From an uncultured Bacteroidota bacterium (GTDB lineage Bacteria; Bacteroidota; Bacteroidia; Bacteroidales; F082): a DNA stretch of 64,000 nucleotides. The notes under the pieces are model-generated. The model was not told the origin of the DNA. It ran no database searches and saw only the letters and a list, made by a program, of their open reading frames with translations. Location: assembly GCA_903891085.1 (NCBI GenBank), contig CAITDJ010000104.1, forward strand, positions 62,001 to 126,000. The letters are read 5' to 3'. Within the stretch, counting starts at the first letter, position 1; each line of letters begins with the position of its first letter. This document shows positions 25,120-33,184 of the stretch, one piece after another. The position numbers and the translations under genes were made by a program.

Positions 25120-25377
25120 ATGAAAAAATTAGCCTTAAGTCTGTCAATGATTGTTTTCCTTGCTTTAGGAAGCACCGCTTTTGCCCAGGATGTAAAACCA
25201 GAAGCAAAGAAAGATGAAACCAAAAAAGAATGCACCGCACCAGAGAGAAAAAGCTGCTGCGCCGATAAAAAAGCCTGCGCTGATTCAAAAAGCTGCACAA
25301 AAGAAGAAAAAAAATCATGCACAACCGAAGAAAAAAAATCTTGCACAACTGAAACAAAAACTCCAGATAAGAAGTAA
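25120..25377 (+). CDS. Small exported Cys/Lys/Glu-rich protein (85 aa)
   Basis: From ATG 25120 a signal peptide (KKLALSLSMIVFLALGSTAFA) precedes about 63 mature residues made almost only of K, E, C, T, S, A and D. Eight cysteines occur, in ECTAPERKSCCADKKACAD and then repeated KSCT-(T/K)EE(K) units. The end is TPDKK. Such a sequence is probably unstructured and may bind metal or be oxidised. I do not recognise a family. It lies divergent to the histidine kinase gene and next to the TTAACA repeats, so it is the likely main target of that two-component system. A frame opening earlier at 25072 lies over the promoter and is rejected. An intrinsic terminator follows. Confidence 0.7.
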   Translation: MKKLALSLSMIVFLALGSTAFAQDVKPEAKKDETKKECTAPERKSCCADKKACADSKSCTKEEKKSCTTEEKKSCTTETKTPDKK

Positions 25378-25404
25378 TTTTTTGGATCGTGCATAATACA
25401 TACA

Positions 25405-25433
25405 AAGGCCTTCCGGACATTTCGGAGGGCTTT
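25405..25433 (+). terminator. Intrinsic terminator of the Cys-rich protein gene
   Basis: Arms AAGGCCTTCCG (25405-25415) and CGGAGGGCTTT (25423-25433) pair with two G:T wobbles around a 7-base loop, followed by more T residues. It lies 28 bases after the stop. Confidence 0.75.
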
Positions 25434-25458
25434 TTCGTTTTATTACATTTTCAATCAT

Positions 25459-25466
25459 TACTTTTG
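25459..25466 (+). promoter_or_regulatory. -7 box TACTTTTG (osmC operon)
   Basis: Exact TAnnTTTG match 18 bases upstream of ATG 25485. It rules out the upstream in-frame extension to 25389, which would run through the preceding terminator. Confidence 0.5.
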
Positions 25467-25484
25467 CAAACAAAACTGATAGAT

Positions 25485-25892
25485 ATGGCAACCATAGAAA
25501 CAAAATATGTAGGAACCCTGAGAACAGAGATGACACATGTGAAATCAGGAACCGTTGTATTGACCGATGCCCCGGTTGATAACAAGGGAAAAGGCGAAGT
25601 GTTTTCACCCACCGATCTGGTGGCCGCGGCATTGGGAAGCTGTATGCTCTCGATCATGGGAATTGCCGCCAGTGAGCACCAGTTTTCTATTGAGGGTACT
25701 ACGGCATCTATCACCAAGATCATGTCCTCCGATCCACGAAAAATTGCTGAAATTGTCGTTGATCTTCATTTCCCGGGCGTGTATACCGACAAACAGAAAA
25801 AAATCATCAAAATAATTTCTGAAACCTGTCCGGTCGCGTTAAGTTTACATCCTGATCTGAAACAAACAGTTTCATTAACATTTGGCGGATAA
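25485..25892 (+). CDS. OsmC/Ohr-family peroxiredoxin-like protein
   Basis: 135 residues from ATG 25485. The two catalytic cysteines are present: LGSCMLSIMGIAASEH (peroxidatic) and ISETCPVALSLHPDLKQ (resolving), with an early Arg (LRTEMTH) as expected. OsmC proteins reduce organic hydroperoxides in the cytoplasm using dihydrolipoyl-type thiols. It is followed after 2 bases by a thioesterase-like gene and then a lipoprotein gene, a probable three-gene unit behind a TACTTTTG promoter. Confidence 0.92.
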   Translation: MATIETKYVGTLRTEMTHVKSGTVVLTDAPVDNKGKGEVFSPTDLVAAALGSCMLSIMGIAASEHQFSIEGTTASITKIMSSDPRKIAEIVVDLHFPGVYTDKQKKIIKIISETCPVALSLHPDLKQTVSLTFGG

Positions 25893-25894
25893 AC

Positions 25895-26278
25895 ATGATT
25901 TCAGTTCAGATAAATAAAGGTGTAAAAGGCGAACAGGAGCACATCGTAACTGATGAAGATACTGCTGCCAGGCTTGGCTCGGGAATGGTGGCTGTTTTTG
26001 CAACACCGGCCATGGTCGCCCTGATGGAGAAAACTGCCCTGAAAAGTATTGAGTCATTTTTGCCGGATAATGCCACAAGTGTTGGCACTGAGGTAAATAT
26101 GAAACATTTAAGGGCATCGGCAGTTGGCCATACCCTTCGTTGTGAAAGTACGATAACTGAGGTGAGTGGTCATAAAATCACTTTTGAAATCACTGTCTGG
26201 GACGATACAATATTAGTAGGGCACGGGATGCATGTGCGTCATATTGTAGATACCAAAAAATTTATGGAAAATCTCTGA
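25895..26278 (+). CDS. Hotdog-fold thioesterase (FlK-like)
   Basis: 127 residues matching the fluoroacetyl-CoA thioesterase-like (FlK) hotdog family: HIVTDEDTAARLGSGMVAVFATPAMVALME (read in two parts), EVNMKHLRASAVGHTL and a HGMHVRHIVD ending. The Thr/Glu/His pattern of FlK-type proteins (TPAMVALME, and the His in KHL) is visible. Most bacterial members are uncharacterised and hydrolyse small acyl-CoA thioesters; fluoroacetate specificity should not be assumed. It starts 2 bases after the OsmC stop. Confidence 0.8.
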   Translation: MISVQINKGVKGEQEHIVTDEDTAARLGSGMVAVFATPAMVALMEKTALKSIESFLPDNATSVGTEVNMKHLRASAVGHTLRCESTITEVSGHKITFEITVWDDTILVGHGMHVRHIVDTKKFMENL

Positions 26279-26288
26279 CTTAATCGAA

Positions 26289-26714
26289 ATGACTTTGTTA
26301 AAACGATCGATGCCGGTGAGGGCAATACGGCTGGTTATGATGGTTACCCTTTCAGCAGGGCTGTTGTTGGTTTCATGTCAGGATGAAACTGAAATTAAGC
26401 AAATGAATTGTCATTTGCTCACCGCAGCCCTCGAATTCACTGAAGATAGTATTCAGGTGATGTATCGGTTCGAGGCAAAAGGCGATTGTGAACCCGAGAG
26501 TTTCTTTTATTATACAGATAGTCAAAAAGTAACAATCAACAATCCTGATACACTTGCTGAAGTGTATACCACACTTTCAACCCAAAAATGGATTCAGGCA
26601 GGTGCCGTAGGGACAACCATGAATGGTTCAATTAAAGTGAGTTTTAAGGCTGTTGCACTGAGCAAAACCTACGAAGCCATGGACCAATGTCAGCAAAACA
26701 TTGTGACGGAATAG
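26289..26714 (+). CDS. Hypothetical lipoprotein (141 aa)
   Basis: Signal sequence with a lipobox (LLLVSC, Cys30), then about 110 residues with three further cysteines (MNCHLL, KGDCEPE, DQCQQN) and mixed alpha/beta character. No family is recognised. It begins 10 bases after the thioesterase gene and is convergent with the amylase gene, whose stop lies 7 bases away. The start could also be the Met at residue 8 (26310), which leaves a more normal signal length. Confidence 0.6.
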   Translation: MTLLKRSMPVRAIRLVMMVTLSAGLLLVSCQDETEIKQMNCHLLTAALEFTEDSIQVMYRFEAKGDCEPESFFYYTDSQKVTINNPDTLAEVYTTLSTQKWIQAGAVGTTMNGSIKVSFKAVALSKTYEAMDQCQQNIVTE

Positions 26715-26721
26715 ACAAACA

Positions 26722-29511
26722 CTATTGTTTTATTATTCTTGCTGACTGGATGTTGTTTTCGCCTTTTACAACAACAAAATACAAACCATCCGGAGCATTC
26801 ACCAATGTGTTTAATGTAATAGTTTCTGTGCCTGACACTAAAAAATGATAGTCAAATTCATCCATAAGCTTCCCAATAGAGTTATAAATCAATATGTTAT
26901 ATTCACCTGATTTGGGAATTTGCATCTCCAGTTCCAAATGGCCATCCGATGGATTTGGGATGACTTTGATAGATGATTTGTTATTGTCATTATTTTCGTT
27001 CACACCAATGGTGGGTGAAACCAACCGTTTGGTTGTATATACCCTGAACTCGCCGGCCCCTAAAAGGATGGGGGCATTTGCATCCACCACATTGATGGAG
27101 TCGTTATGAAAATAATCGTACCATTTTCCAAGTTTTAAAAACTTTGGATCAATTTCCTGATCCCAGATATCGAAGTTTGCCAGGACTGTGACTGACATGT
27201 CTGAATTTACCAAATGCAAACTCTTGGTAATATCTGTGGCATTCAGGGTGTAATCAGTGGTTTTGAACACATCATGCGATTTGCGCAATTCCATGAGTGC
27301 CGCGTAATAATTGTAAAGTCGTTTTCTGTCAAGATTATCATAATAATTCCACCTGATTGGTTTCGGACTTACCCGACCCCCAAAATCGATGCTTACATCA
27401 TAACCCAATTCACCAAACTGCCATATCATTTTTGGTCCCGGAATCAGCAGAAACATGGCTGCAGCTGCTGCACTGCGCCGTGTTGCAATAGGAATAAGTT
27501 TCGCATTGTGGTTGGGATTGGCCGAATTTCCATACGTAATATTTTTAAACATCTGCCGCTCTTCGTCGTGACTTTCCATATATCCTACCAGGTGTGGTTT
27601 TGAAAATCCACGTTTCTTGTAGGATACCCACGAAAAATCTGATTCACTTTCGTAGCCCATAGTTGCCTGATTATAATTATGAACACTGTTGCCCCAAACC
27701 ATCATTCCATAGGCAGTCAGCACTTTTTCTTCAGTATTATCGCCCCAATGTTCAAGAATGATGTAGGCATTGTCATTGGCTTCCCAAATTTTGGTAGCCA
27801 TTCGTTCGAGGATGGCAATCCTTGTTGCATTATAAGGATCGGCATTGCTTGAGTTGGTAAAGCCTTTTGTAAAGTCGAAACGGAAACCATCGACCTTGAA
27901 CTCGTTGATCCAAAAGGTGTTCACACGGTCGATAAAGTCTTTTGTGTTTTGACTTTCATGATTAAAATCGTAGCCCCAGCAATAGGGTTCGTGCGGACAA
28001 GTCTGGTTATACCATGGATTGTTGGCAGCAGGCCTGTTGTTGGCTCCGTCAAAATAAAGCTGCACCAGGGGCGATTGTCCGTAGGAATGGTTGAGTACCA
28101 TATCGATAATCACTGCAATGCCTCTTTTGTGACATTCATCGATAAATGCTTTGTAATCGTTCATGGTGCCATAAGCCTTATCGGTGGCAAAATAATAAGC
28201 CGGATTATAACCCCACGAATCGTTTCCTTCAAATTCGTTGATTGGCATCAGCTCGATGGCTGTTATTCCAAGGTTTTGCAAATAGTCAAGCGTATCTTTT
28301 ACGGTTTTGATGTCGCGGGTGGCCACAAAATCGCGGATATGAAGCTCGTAAATGAGTAATTCATCGTTGGGACGCGGGTTGAAATTTTCGATTTGCCAAT
28401 TATACGCTTGTTGAGCCGTTTGAAACACACTCACAAATCCGCTTGTTTTACCCACAGGATAATCTTTCAGATTGGGATAGGTTGTGTTTGAAATATAGGA
28501 ATCGTTCCATGGATCGAGGATTTTGTTACAATACGGATCACCTATTTTCAATTCTCCATCGACAAGGTATTGATATGCATATTCACGACCTACTTCTAAA
28601 TTATTGATTTGCAACCAATAACGCCTGCCATCAGGCGTGCGTTTCATATAGTTGGTTTGGCCTATTTCCCAATTGTTAAATTCACCCATCACAAAAACAA
28701 ATGATTTGTAAGGGGCAAACAAACAAAGCAGTACTGTTGAATCGTCCAGATAGTTGATGCCATCTTTCATGCCGGCCGGCAGCTCTTCGATAGTAACAGC
28801 CGCACGGATATAGTAAGAAAAGGAATCGACTACCATTTCATTGTTTGCATATGCGATGGCTTTTACGAGGCTTGTTCCGCTTCCCGTGGCTGTGATGGTG
28901 TAATCCAATGAATTGGTAGTGGTTGAGGCAACTTTGTTTCCATTGAGGAGGAGTAATGTTGAGTCGGCATCGTTGGAGGCAACCGAAACCGGAATCAGGG
29001 TTCCACTCTCAACAAGAACCTGATCGAGTGTGGGTTGTATAATGGCTACGTTTAAACCGGCTTCATAAACATCATAAAAAATATCGCCGTTTTCTGCTGT
29101 TTTACCTTCGAGCCAGCTGCCATCAACCTGCACACCACTCCGAAAAACCAGGGCGATTTTTTGAATGATTTCTCCGGCAGGGACGCCATAATAGCTGCGT
29201 ATACTTGGCGTAACTGACAAGGTGTACACATCTGTGGCAATGCGGGTTAGTTTTGTTTTTGGGTCGTTTTCACCCCAGTCGGAGACAACATATTTCCAAT
29301 CGGAACTTCCGGTTGAATTACTTGTGATCACACCTGTATGGGCATACACATCGCCAGTGTAACCTGCCAGGCCTCCACTTCCTTCGGTAGCACGAAATGT
29401 TACAACAATAGCATCCTGATCGGTTGGAAAAGCAGGATCAACCGTGATTACCTGCGCGCTGACAGTGATCAGGGTGGTAAAAAAAATGAGCAGAAATAGT
29501 AACTTTTTCAT
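26722..29511 (-). CDS. Secreted GH13 alpha-amylase-family protein with T9SS sorting domain
   Basis: 929 residues. Signal peptide (KKLLFLLIFFTTLITVSA), then an N-terminal beta domain (about 20-150), an Ig-like segment (about 155-235) and a CBM48-like domain (about 245-350, FVMGEFNNWEIGQ). The GH13 barrel (about 385-770) shows DMVLNHSYGQSP (region I), GFRFDFTKGF (nucleophile Asp), IILEHWGD (acid Glu) and MESHDEERQ (Asp). The end is a Por sorting domain: IPNPSDGHLELEM, IYNSIGKLMDEF, APDGLYFVVV. It is therefore a surface or secreted enzyme for alpha-glucans, most likely feeding the SusCDE system 2 kb away. Debranching or amylase activity cannot be told apart. Confidence 0.92.
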   Translation of the reverse strand: MKKLLFLLIFFTTLITVSAQVITVDPAFPTDQDAIVVTFRATEGSGGLAGYTGDVYAHTGVITSNSTGSSDWKYVVSDWGENDPKTKLTRIATDVYTLSVTPSIRSYYGVPAGEIIQKIALVFRSGVQVDGSWLEGKTAENGDIFYDVYEAGLNVAIIQPTLDQVLVESGTLIPVSVASNDADSTLLLLNGNKVASTTTNSLDYTITATGSGTSLVKAIAYANNEMVVDSFSYYIRAAVTIEELPAGMKDGINYLDDSTVLLCLFAPYKSFVFVMGEFNNWEIGQTNYMKRTPDGRRYWLQINNLEVGREYAYQYLVDGELKIGDPYCNKILDPWNDSYISNTTYPNLKDYPVGKTSGFVSVFQTAQQAYNWQIENFNPRPNDELLIYELHIRDFVATRDIKTVKDTLDYLQNLGITAIELMPINEFEGNDSWGYNPAYYFATDKAYGTMNDYKAFIDECHKRGIAVIIDMVLNHSYGQSPLVQLYFDGANNRPAANNPWYNQTCPHEPYCWGYDFNHESQNTKDFIDRVNTFWINEFKVDGFRFDFTKGFTNSSNADPYNATRIAILERMATKIWEANDNAYIILEHWGDNTEEKVLTAYGMMVWGNSVHNYNQATMGYESESDFSWVSYKKRGFSKPHLVGYMESHDEERQMFKNITYGNSANPNHNAKLIPIATRRSAAAAAMFLLIPGPKMIWQFGELGYDVSIDFGGRVSPKPIRWNYYDNLDRKRLYNYYAALMELRKSHDVFKTTDYTLNATDITKSLHLVNSDMSVTVLANFDIWDQEIDPKFLKLGKWYDYFHNDSINVVDANAPILLGAGEFRVYTTKRLVSPTIGVNENNDNNKSSIKVIPNPSDGHLELEMQIPKSGEYNILIYNSIGKLMDEFDYHFLVSGTETITLNTLVNAPDGLYFVVVKGENNIQSARIIKQ

Positions 29512-29584
29512 AGAAGATAATTAAAGGGTGACAATTTTATAATTCTTAATATATTGATATTCAATAAAAAGTGATATTTAACAA

Positions 29585-30991
29585 CTAAAATTCCAGTTCA
29601 AATACGTCGCCTGATGCCGGAATCAGGATATTTTGAAATCCTTTGTTGCTCAGCCAGCCGGCGTATTTTTGCTGGACTTCGTACTCACCATGAACCAGAA
29701 AAATCTTCTTCATGATCGCTTTGTCCTGACAATCTAAATATTCAGTCATTTCATTGTAATCGGCATGTCCGCTGAAAGAATCTATTTTAAAAACTTCAGC
29801 ATTGACAGGGTGTGGAATGCCAAAAATTGAAATCTCATCGTCACCACGGGTGATTCGTGCGCCGAGTGTGGTGGGGGCACAATAGCCAACAATGAGAATT
29901 GAGTTTGCCGGATTTTCGATGTTGTTGGCCAAATGGTGTTTGATTCGTCCGGCTTCCATCATCCCCGATGCCGAAATGATGACACAGGGTTCGTGTTTTT
30001 CATTCAGTTTTTTCGAATCTTCAACATTTTTAATATAATGCAGGCCGCCAAAACCAAAAGGATCGGGATCGGTTTGCAGCATTTCAATCACTTCCTTGTT
30101 AAAACATTCGGCATGCATACGGAATATGTCGGTTGCATTCACGGCAAGAGGACTATCGACATAGATGGGGATTTTTGGCAACAGGCCTTCGTTGTAGAAC
30201 CTGTTCAGCACATACACTATTTCCTGGGTGCGGCCAATGGCGAAGGAAGGAATAATGAGTTTGCCCTTTTTTTCGACACAGGTATGCTGCACAATGCGCA
30301 GCAGTTCGGCTTCAGCTCCTTGCCTGTCCTTGTGAAGGCGGTCGCCATAGGTTGATTCGGCAATAAGATAATCGCATTGTGGAAACGCGTCAGGAGGTCT
30401 TAAAATATAATTTTGCGGACGGCCAATATCGCCGGTATAAGCCAGTCGTGTTTTTTTGCCATTTTCCTCCATTTCGAGAGTGACCACACCACTTCCCAGC
30501 AAATGACCCGAATTGGTAAATTTGACTTTGGTGTACTTATCAATCTGAAGTTTACGGTTATAGGCCACGCCAATAAAAAGTTCCATACAATTGATGGCAT
30601 CCTGTTTTGTGTAAATAGGCTGCACTGGAGGGAGGCCTTTGCGGGCGCGTTTTTTATTAAACCAGAGGGTATCATGCTCCTGAATGAAACCACTGTCGGC
30701 TAACATGATCGCGCACAAATCGCGGGTGGCTGAGGTACAGATTACCGAACCGCGGAAACCGTTCCTGTAAAAATAGGGTATCATTCCCGAATGATCGATG
30801 TGGGCATGTGACAGGATAATATGGTCAATTTCGGCCGGAACAACACCCGGATTTCGGTTCATGCTGTCGGTTTCGAGGCCTTTGCCCTGAAAAGCGCCGC
30901 AATCGAGAAGTATTTTCTTCCCTTGTGCAGTCGTAATCAGGTGTTTGCTACCGGTAACTTCGCGGGCGGCGCCCAGGAATTTTATTTTCAT
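29585..30991 (-). CDS. MBL-fold hydrolase with beta-CASP and RMMBL domains (RNase J/CPSF-type)
   Basis: 468 residues. Motif 2 of the metallo-beta-lactamase fold is LSHAHIDHSGMIP, the later ligands are in SGHLLGSG and YTGDIG, and the beta-CASP domain has AESTYGDR and IIPSFAIGRTQEIVYVL. The RMMBL end carries IDSFSGHADYNEMTEYL and FLVHGE. These features match the YsH1/CPSF73-like archaeal and bacterial exoribonuclease/endoribonuclease group, so an RNA-processing nuclease is likely. It lies between sus genes and the amylase but has its own flanks of about 70 and 250 bases, so it seems an unrelated insertion in the locus order. Confidence 0.9.
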   Translation of the reverse strand: MKIKFLGAAREVTGSKHLITTAQGKKILLDCGAFQGKGLETDSMNRNPGVVPAEIDHIILSHAHIDHSGMIPYFYRNGFRGSVICTSATRDLCAIMLADSGFIQEHDTLWFNKKRARKGLPPVQPIYTKQDAINCMELFIGVAYNRKLQIDKYTKVKFTNSGHLLGSGVVTLEMEENGKKTRLAYTGDIGRPQNYILRPPDAFPQCDYLIAESTYGDRLHKDRQGAEAELLRIVQHTCVEKKGKLIIPSFAIGRTQEIVYVLNRFYNEGLLPKIPIYVDSPLAVNATDIFRMHAECFNKEVIEMLQTDPDPFGFGGLHYIKNVEDSKKLNEKHEPCVIISASGMMEAGRIKHHLANNIENPANSILIVGYCAPTTLGARITRGDDEISIFGIPHPVNAEVFKIDSFSGHADYNEMTEYLDCQDKAIMKKIFLVHGEYEVQQKYAGWLSNKGFQNILIPASGDVFELEF

Positions 30992-31241
30992 ACTGGATTT
31001 ATTTTCGGAAAAAGAGAATAAGCATTTCTATCCTCAAAGATAATGCTTTTTGCGGCGATCTTTTCAGAAAGGTCATTCATTCGTTATTATGGTATTTCCA
31101 TCGGTTGCAGGATTAGTTTCGGTCGGGGCACATGATTGAATCTGTACCCCCAAATGCTGCAATTTTTTTTTGGAAGGTTGGCCGGGGCAATTTGATACAA
31201 TGGCAGCTTGATTTGCTTTGTTATTGGTGGGATGTTGAAAA

Positions 31242-31273
31242 AAAAAGCTTGTCTGAAACCAGACAAGCTTTTT
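31242..31273 (-). terminator. Intrinsic terminator of the susCDE operon
   Basis: Perfect 13-bp inverted repeat (31242-31254 with 31261-31273) around a 6-base loop, core AGCTTGTCT. On the minus strand it is followed by nine T residues. It lies 21 bases after the susE-like stop. Confidence 0.9.
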
Positions 31274-31294
31274 ACATATTGCGCAAAATACTAA

Positions 31295-33145
31295 TTATTT
31301 AGCAGCAATGGTATAGGTTAAATTTGTGATATCTGCAGTTACGGTAAACATACCACCAGCAGCAGGAGTAGGAATATTAGCAGGATCAGGATCACCAACA
31401 GCGCGGTAAACCAAAACGCCACTTTCAGGAACTGCACCAGCAGCTGTACCATACATTGGTTCCCATGCGCCTAATGTTGTGATAAATTTAATACTCAGGG
31501 CTGCACCCAAATTTGTTGTTAGGGTATAAACACCGTTTCCGAGTGTTCCCATAGAAAGAGCAGCAGCATTGTCCCAACCAGCGGCACAACCATCACCCAA
31601 CATATACAGCGGGGCAGCAATGTTGTAAGTAAGATCGTTGGTGTTGATGGTAACTACATAAAGACCAGCTACATCAGGAGCAGGAATGCTACTTGGATCA
31701 GGATCTGATTCAGTGGCACGGTATACAAGAACACCACTTGTGCTTGTTCCTGCTGCATCTGTTCCGTACATAGGAGCCCATTGGCCTAAGGTGGTGATAA
31801 ATTTAATATAGGTTCCGGCACCATTGAGTGTTGTTGTAATCGAATAAACGCCATCGGTACCTGTCATTGGAAGTGCACCAGCATTGTCCCAGCCAGCAGC
31901 TGAACCGTCGCCGAGCATAAACATCTCAGGAGCAGCACCAGCCGGATTAACGGTGAATGTGTACAATTCAGTTACAGCATCAATTTCGAATACGATATCA
32001 AAAACACCATCTTCCAACGGAACAAAGTTGCCATCGGTATTGGTTTCGAATTTATCGGCAGCAAGACCGGCCATGGTAACCTGAGGATAACCGAATGATT
32101 TACCATCCCATGTTTGTCCTTCTCTGATTTTGAATGAACCGAGTGTGCTCACTTCAACCTGACCGAATGTCCATGTGTAGGTAGTTTCGTTTGTTACAAC
32201 AGGAGCCTGAACCATAAGGGTCAAATCCCATGTGTTTTGAGCGCCATCAACCATTAAACCATTGCCAACCAAACCAAGTTCGGTAGCAGTATAGTCGATA
32301 AGATTTAAGTCGCCTGTTTTGGTCATGGTTGCAACATAACCCGAACCCAATGTCCAAACCATTTTAGCGGTGTAAATTCCACTTGTTTCGTTGGCAATAT
32401 TTGCACCACCAGGAACAAGGGCATCAACAGCACCACCGTAGTTTGAGTTCACTTTAAGGCCTAAAATACCACCACCGTTATCATATTCGGTGTCAAGAAT
32501 AACTTTCCAGCCACCTGAGTAACGGAATTTGAAATCGGCTTTTGTCATAACAACATCAGCAACTTCATAGGTAATGGTATTGAGGTCGAAAGCACCGGCA
32601 GGAATCTGTGTGTCGGCACCCCAGCCACCTGGTGTAGCAGCACCAATCAATCCCCAGTATTGAACAGGAACGATCAAGCATTTTCCGATTTCGGTGTCAA
32701 TAACAACATGATACAAACCATCGGCTGTTACGGTGAAAGGAGTGGTTGTTTCAACATAACTTCCACGCCAGAAATCGAGTTTAGGTTCGTCAACATTACG
32801 GTCAGCTTCAGCAACAACTGCAAAGTCGGAGCCCGGGCCATAGGTAGTTTTGGTTGTACCGTTTACGATTACAATATTGAATCCATCGGCACCAGCTTTA
32901 ACAGCAACAAAAAGTTCCATCAATGCTGGACGATCTGTTTGGTTTACTTCGTTGCGCGTTGCTTTCATCAAGCCTTTGATGTCATAAGTAGTAAGGGCTG
33001 TTCCGGCTCCTTTGATATAAACACCGTCTTCAACAGTTGGTTCTGGTGTTGGTGCCGGATCGTCTTTACAGGATACCATCACAACTCCCATCAGGAGAAA
33101 GAGGCCAAAGATTTGCATTAATTTACTCATTGCATTTTTTTTCAT
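31295..33145 (-). CDS. SusE/SusF-type surface glycan-binding lipoprotein
   Basis: 616 residues, last gene of the sus operon. Signal peptide with lipobox (VVMVSCKDD, Cys26), then a Pro-rich linker and several starch-binding-like modules with the SusF-type signature: YWGLIGAATPGGWGADTQ, ELGLVGNGLMVDGAQNTW, MFMLGDGSAAGWDN and LYMLGDGCAAGWDN. The last two modules (about residues 407-511 and 512-614) are near copies of each other. The protein would stay on the outer surface and hold alpha-glucan for SusC/SusD. It could equally be named SusF; the pair is usually separated by position and module number. Confidence 0.88.
   Translation of the reverse strand: MKKNAMSKLMQIFGLFLLMGVVMVSCKDDPAPTPEPTVEDGVYIKGAGTALTTYDIKGLMKATRNEVNQTDRPALMELFVAVKAGADGFNIVIVNGTTKTTYGPGSDFAVVAEADRNVDEPKLDFWRGSYVETTTPFTVTADGLYHVVIDTEIGKCLIVPVQYWGLIGAATPGGWGADTQIPAGAFDLNTITYEVADVVMTKADFKFRYSGGWKVILDTEYDNGGGILGLKVNSNYGGAVDALVPGGANIANETSGIYTAKMVWTLGSGYVATMTKTGDLNLIDYTATELGLVGNGLMVDGAQNTWDLTLMVQAPVVTNETTYTWTFGQVEVSTLGSFKIREGQTWDGKSFGYPQVTMAGLAADKFETNTDGNFVPLEDGVFDIVFEIDAVTELYTFTVNPAGAAPEMFMLGDGSAAGWDNAGALPMTGTDGVYSITTTLNGAGTYIKFITTLGQWAPMYGTDAAGTSTSGVLVYRATESDPDPSSIPAPDVAGLYVVTINTNDLTYNIAAPLYMLGDGCAAGWDNAAALSMGTLGNGVYTLTTNLGAALSIKFITTLGAWEPMYGTAAGAVPESGVLVYRAVGDPDPANIPTPAAGGMFTVTADITNLTYTIAAK
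31300..31922 (-). repeat. Internal tandem duplication of a glycan-binding module
   Basis: Two adjacent units of about 105 codons share xFMLGDGxAAGWDN, then GVY(S/T)(I/L)TT, IKFITTLG.W.PMYGT, SGVLVYRA and DP..IP.P, and end NDLTYNIA/TNLTYTIA. The nucleotide boundary is near 31610. The similarity over the full length indicates a recent duplication of one module. Confidence 0.85.
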
Positions 33146-33184
33146 AGAATTATTAATTTAGATTAGTGAATAAAAGTGTGTTAA

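Noticed and set aside
25094-25420. Leucine- and phenylalanine-rich minus-strand frames opposite the Cys-rich gene
   Set aside because: They are the reverse complement of the Lys/Glu/Cys codon repeats and of the terminator; the plus-strand gene has a promoter and signal peptide.
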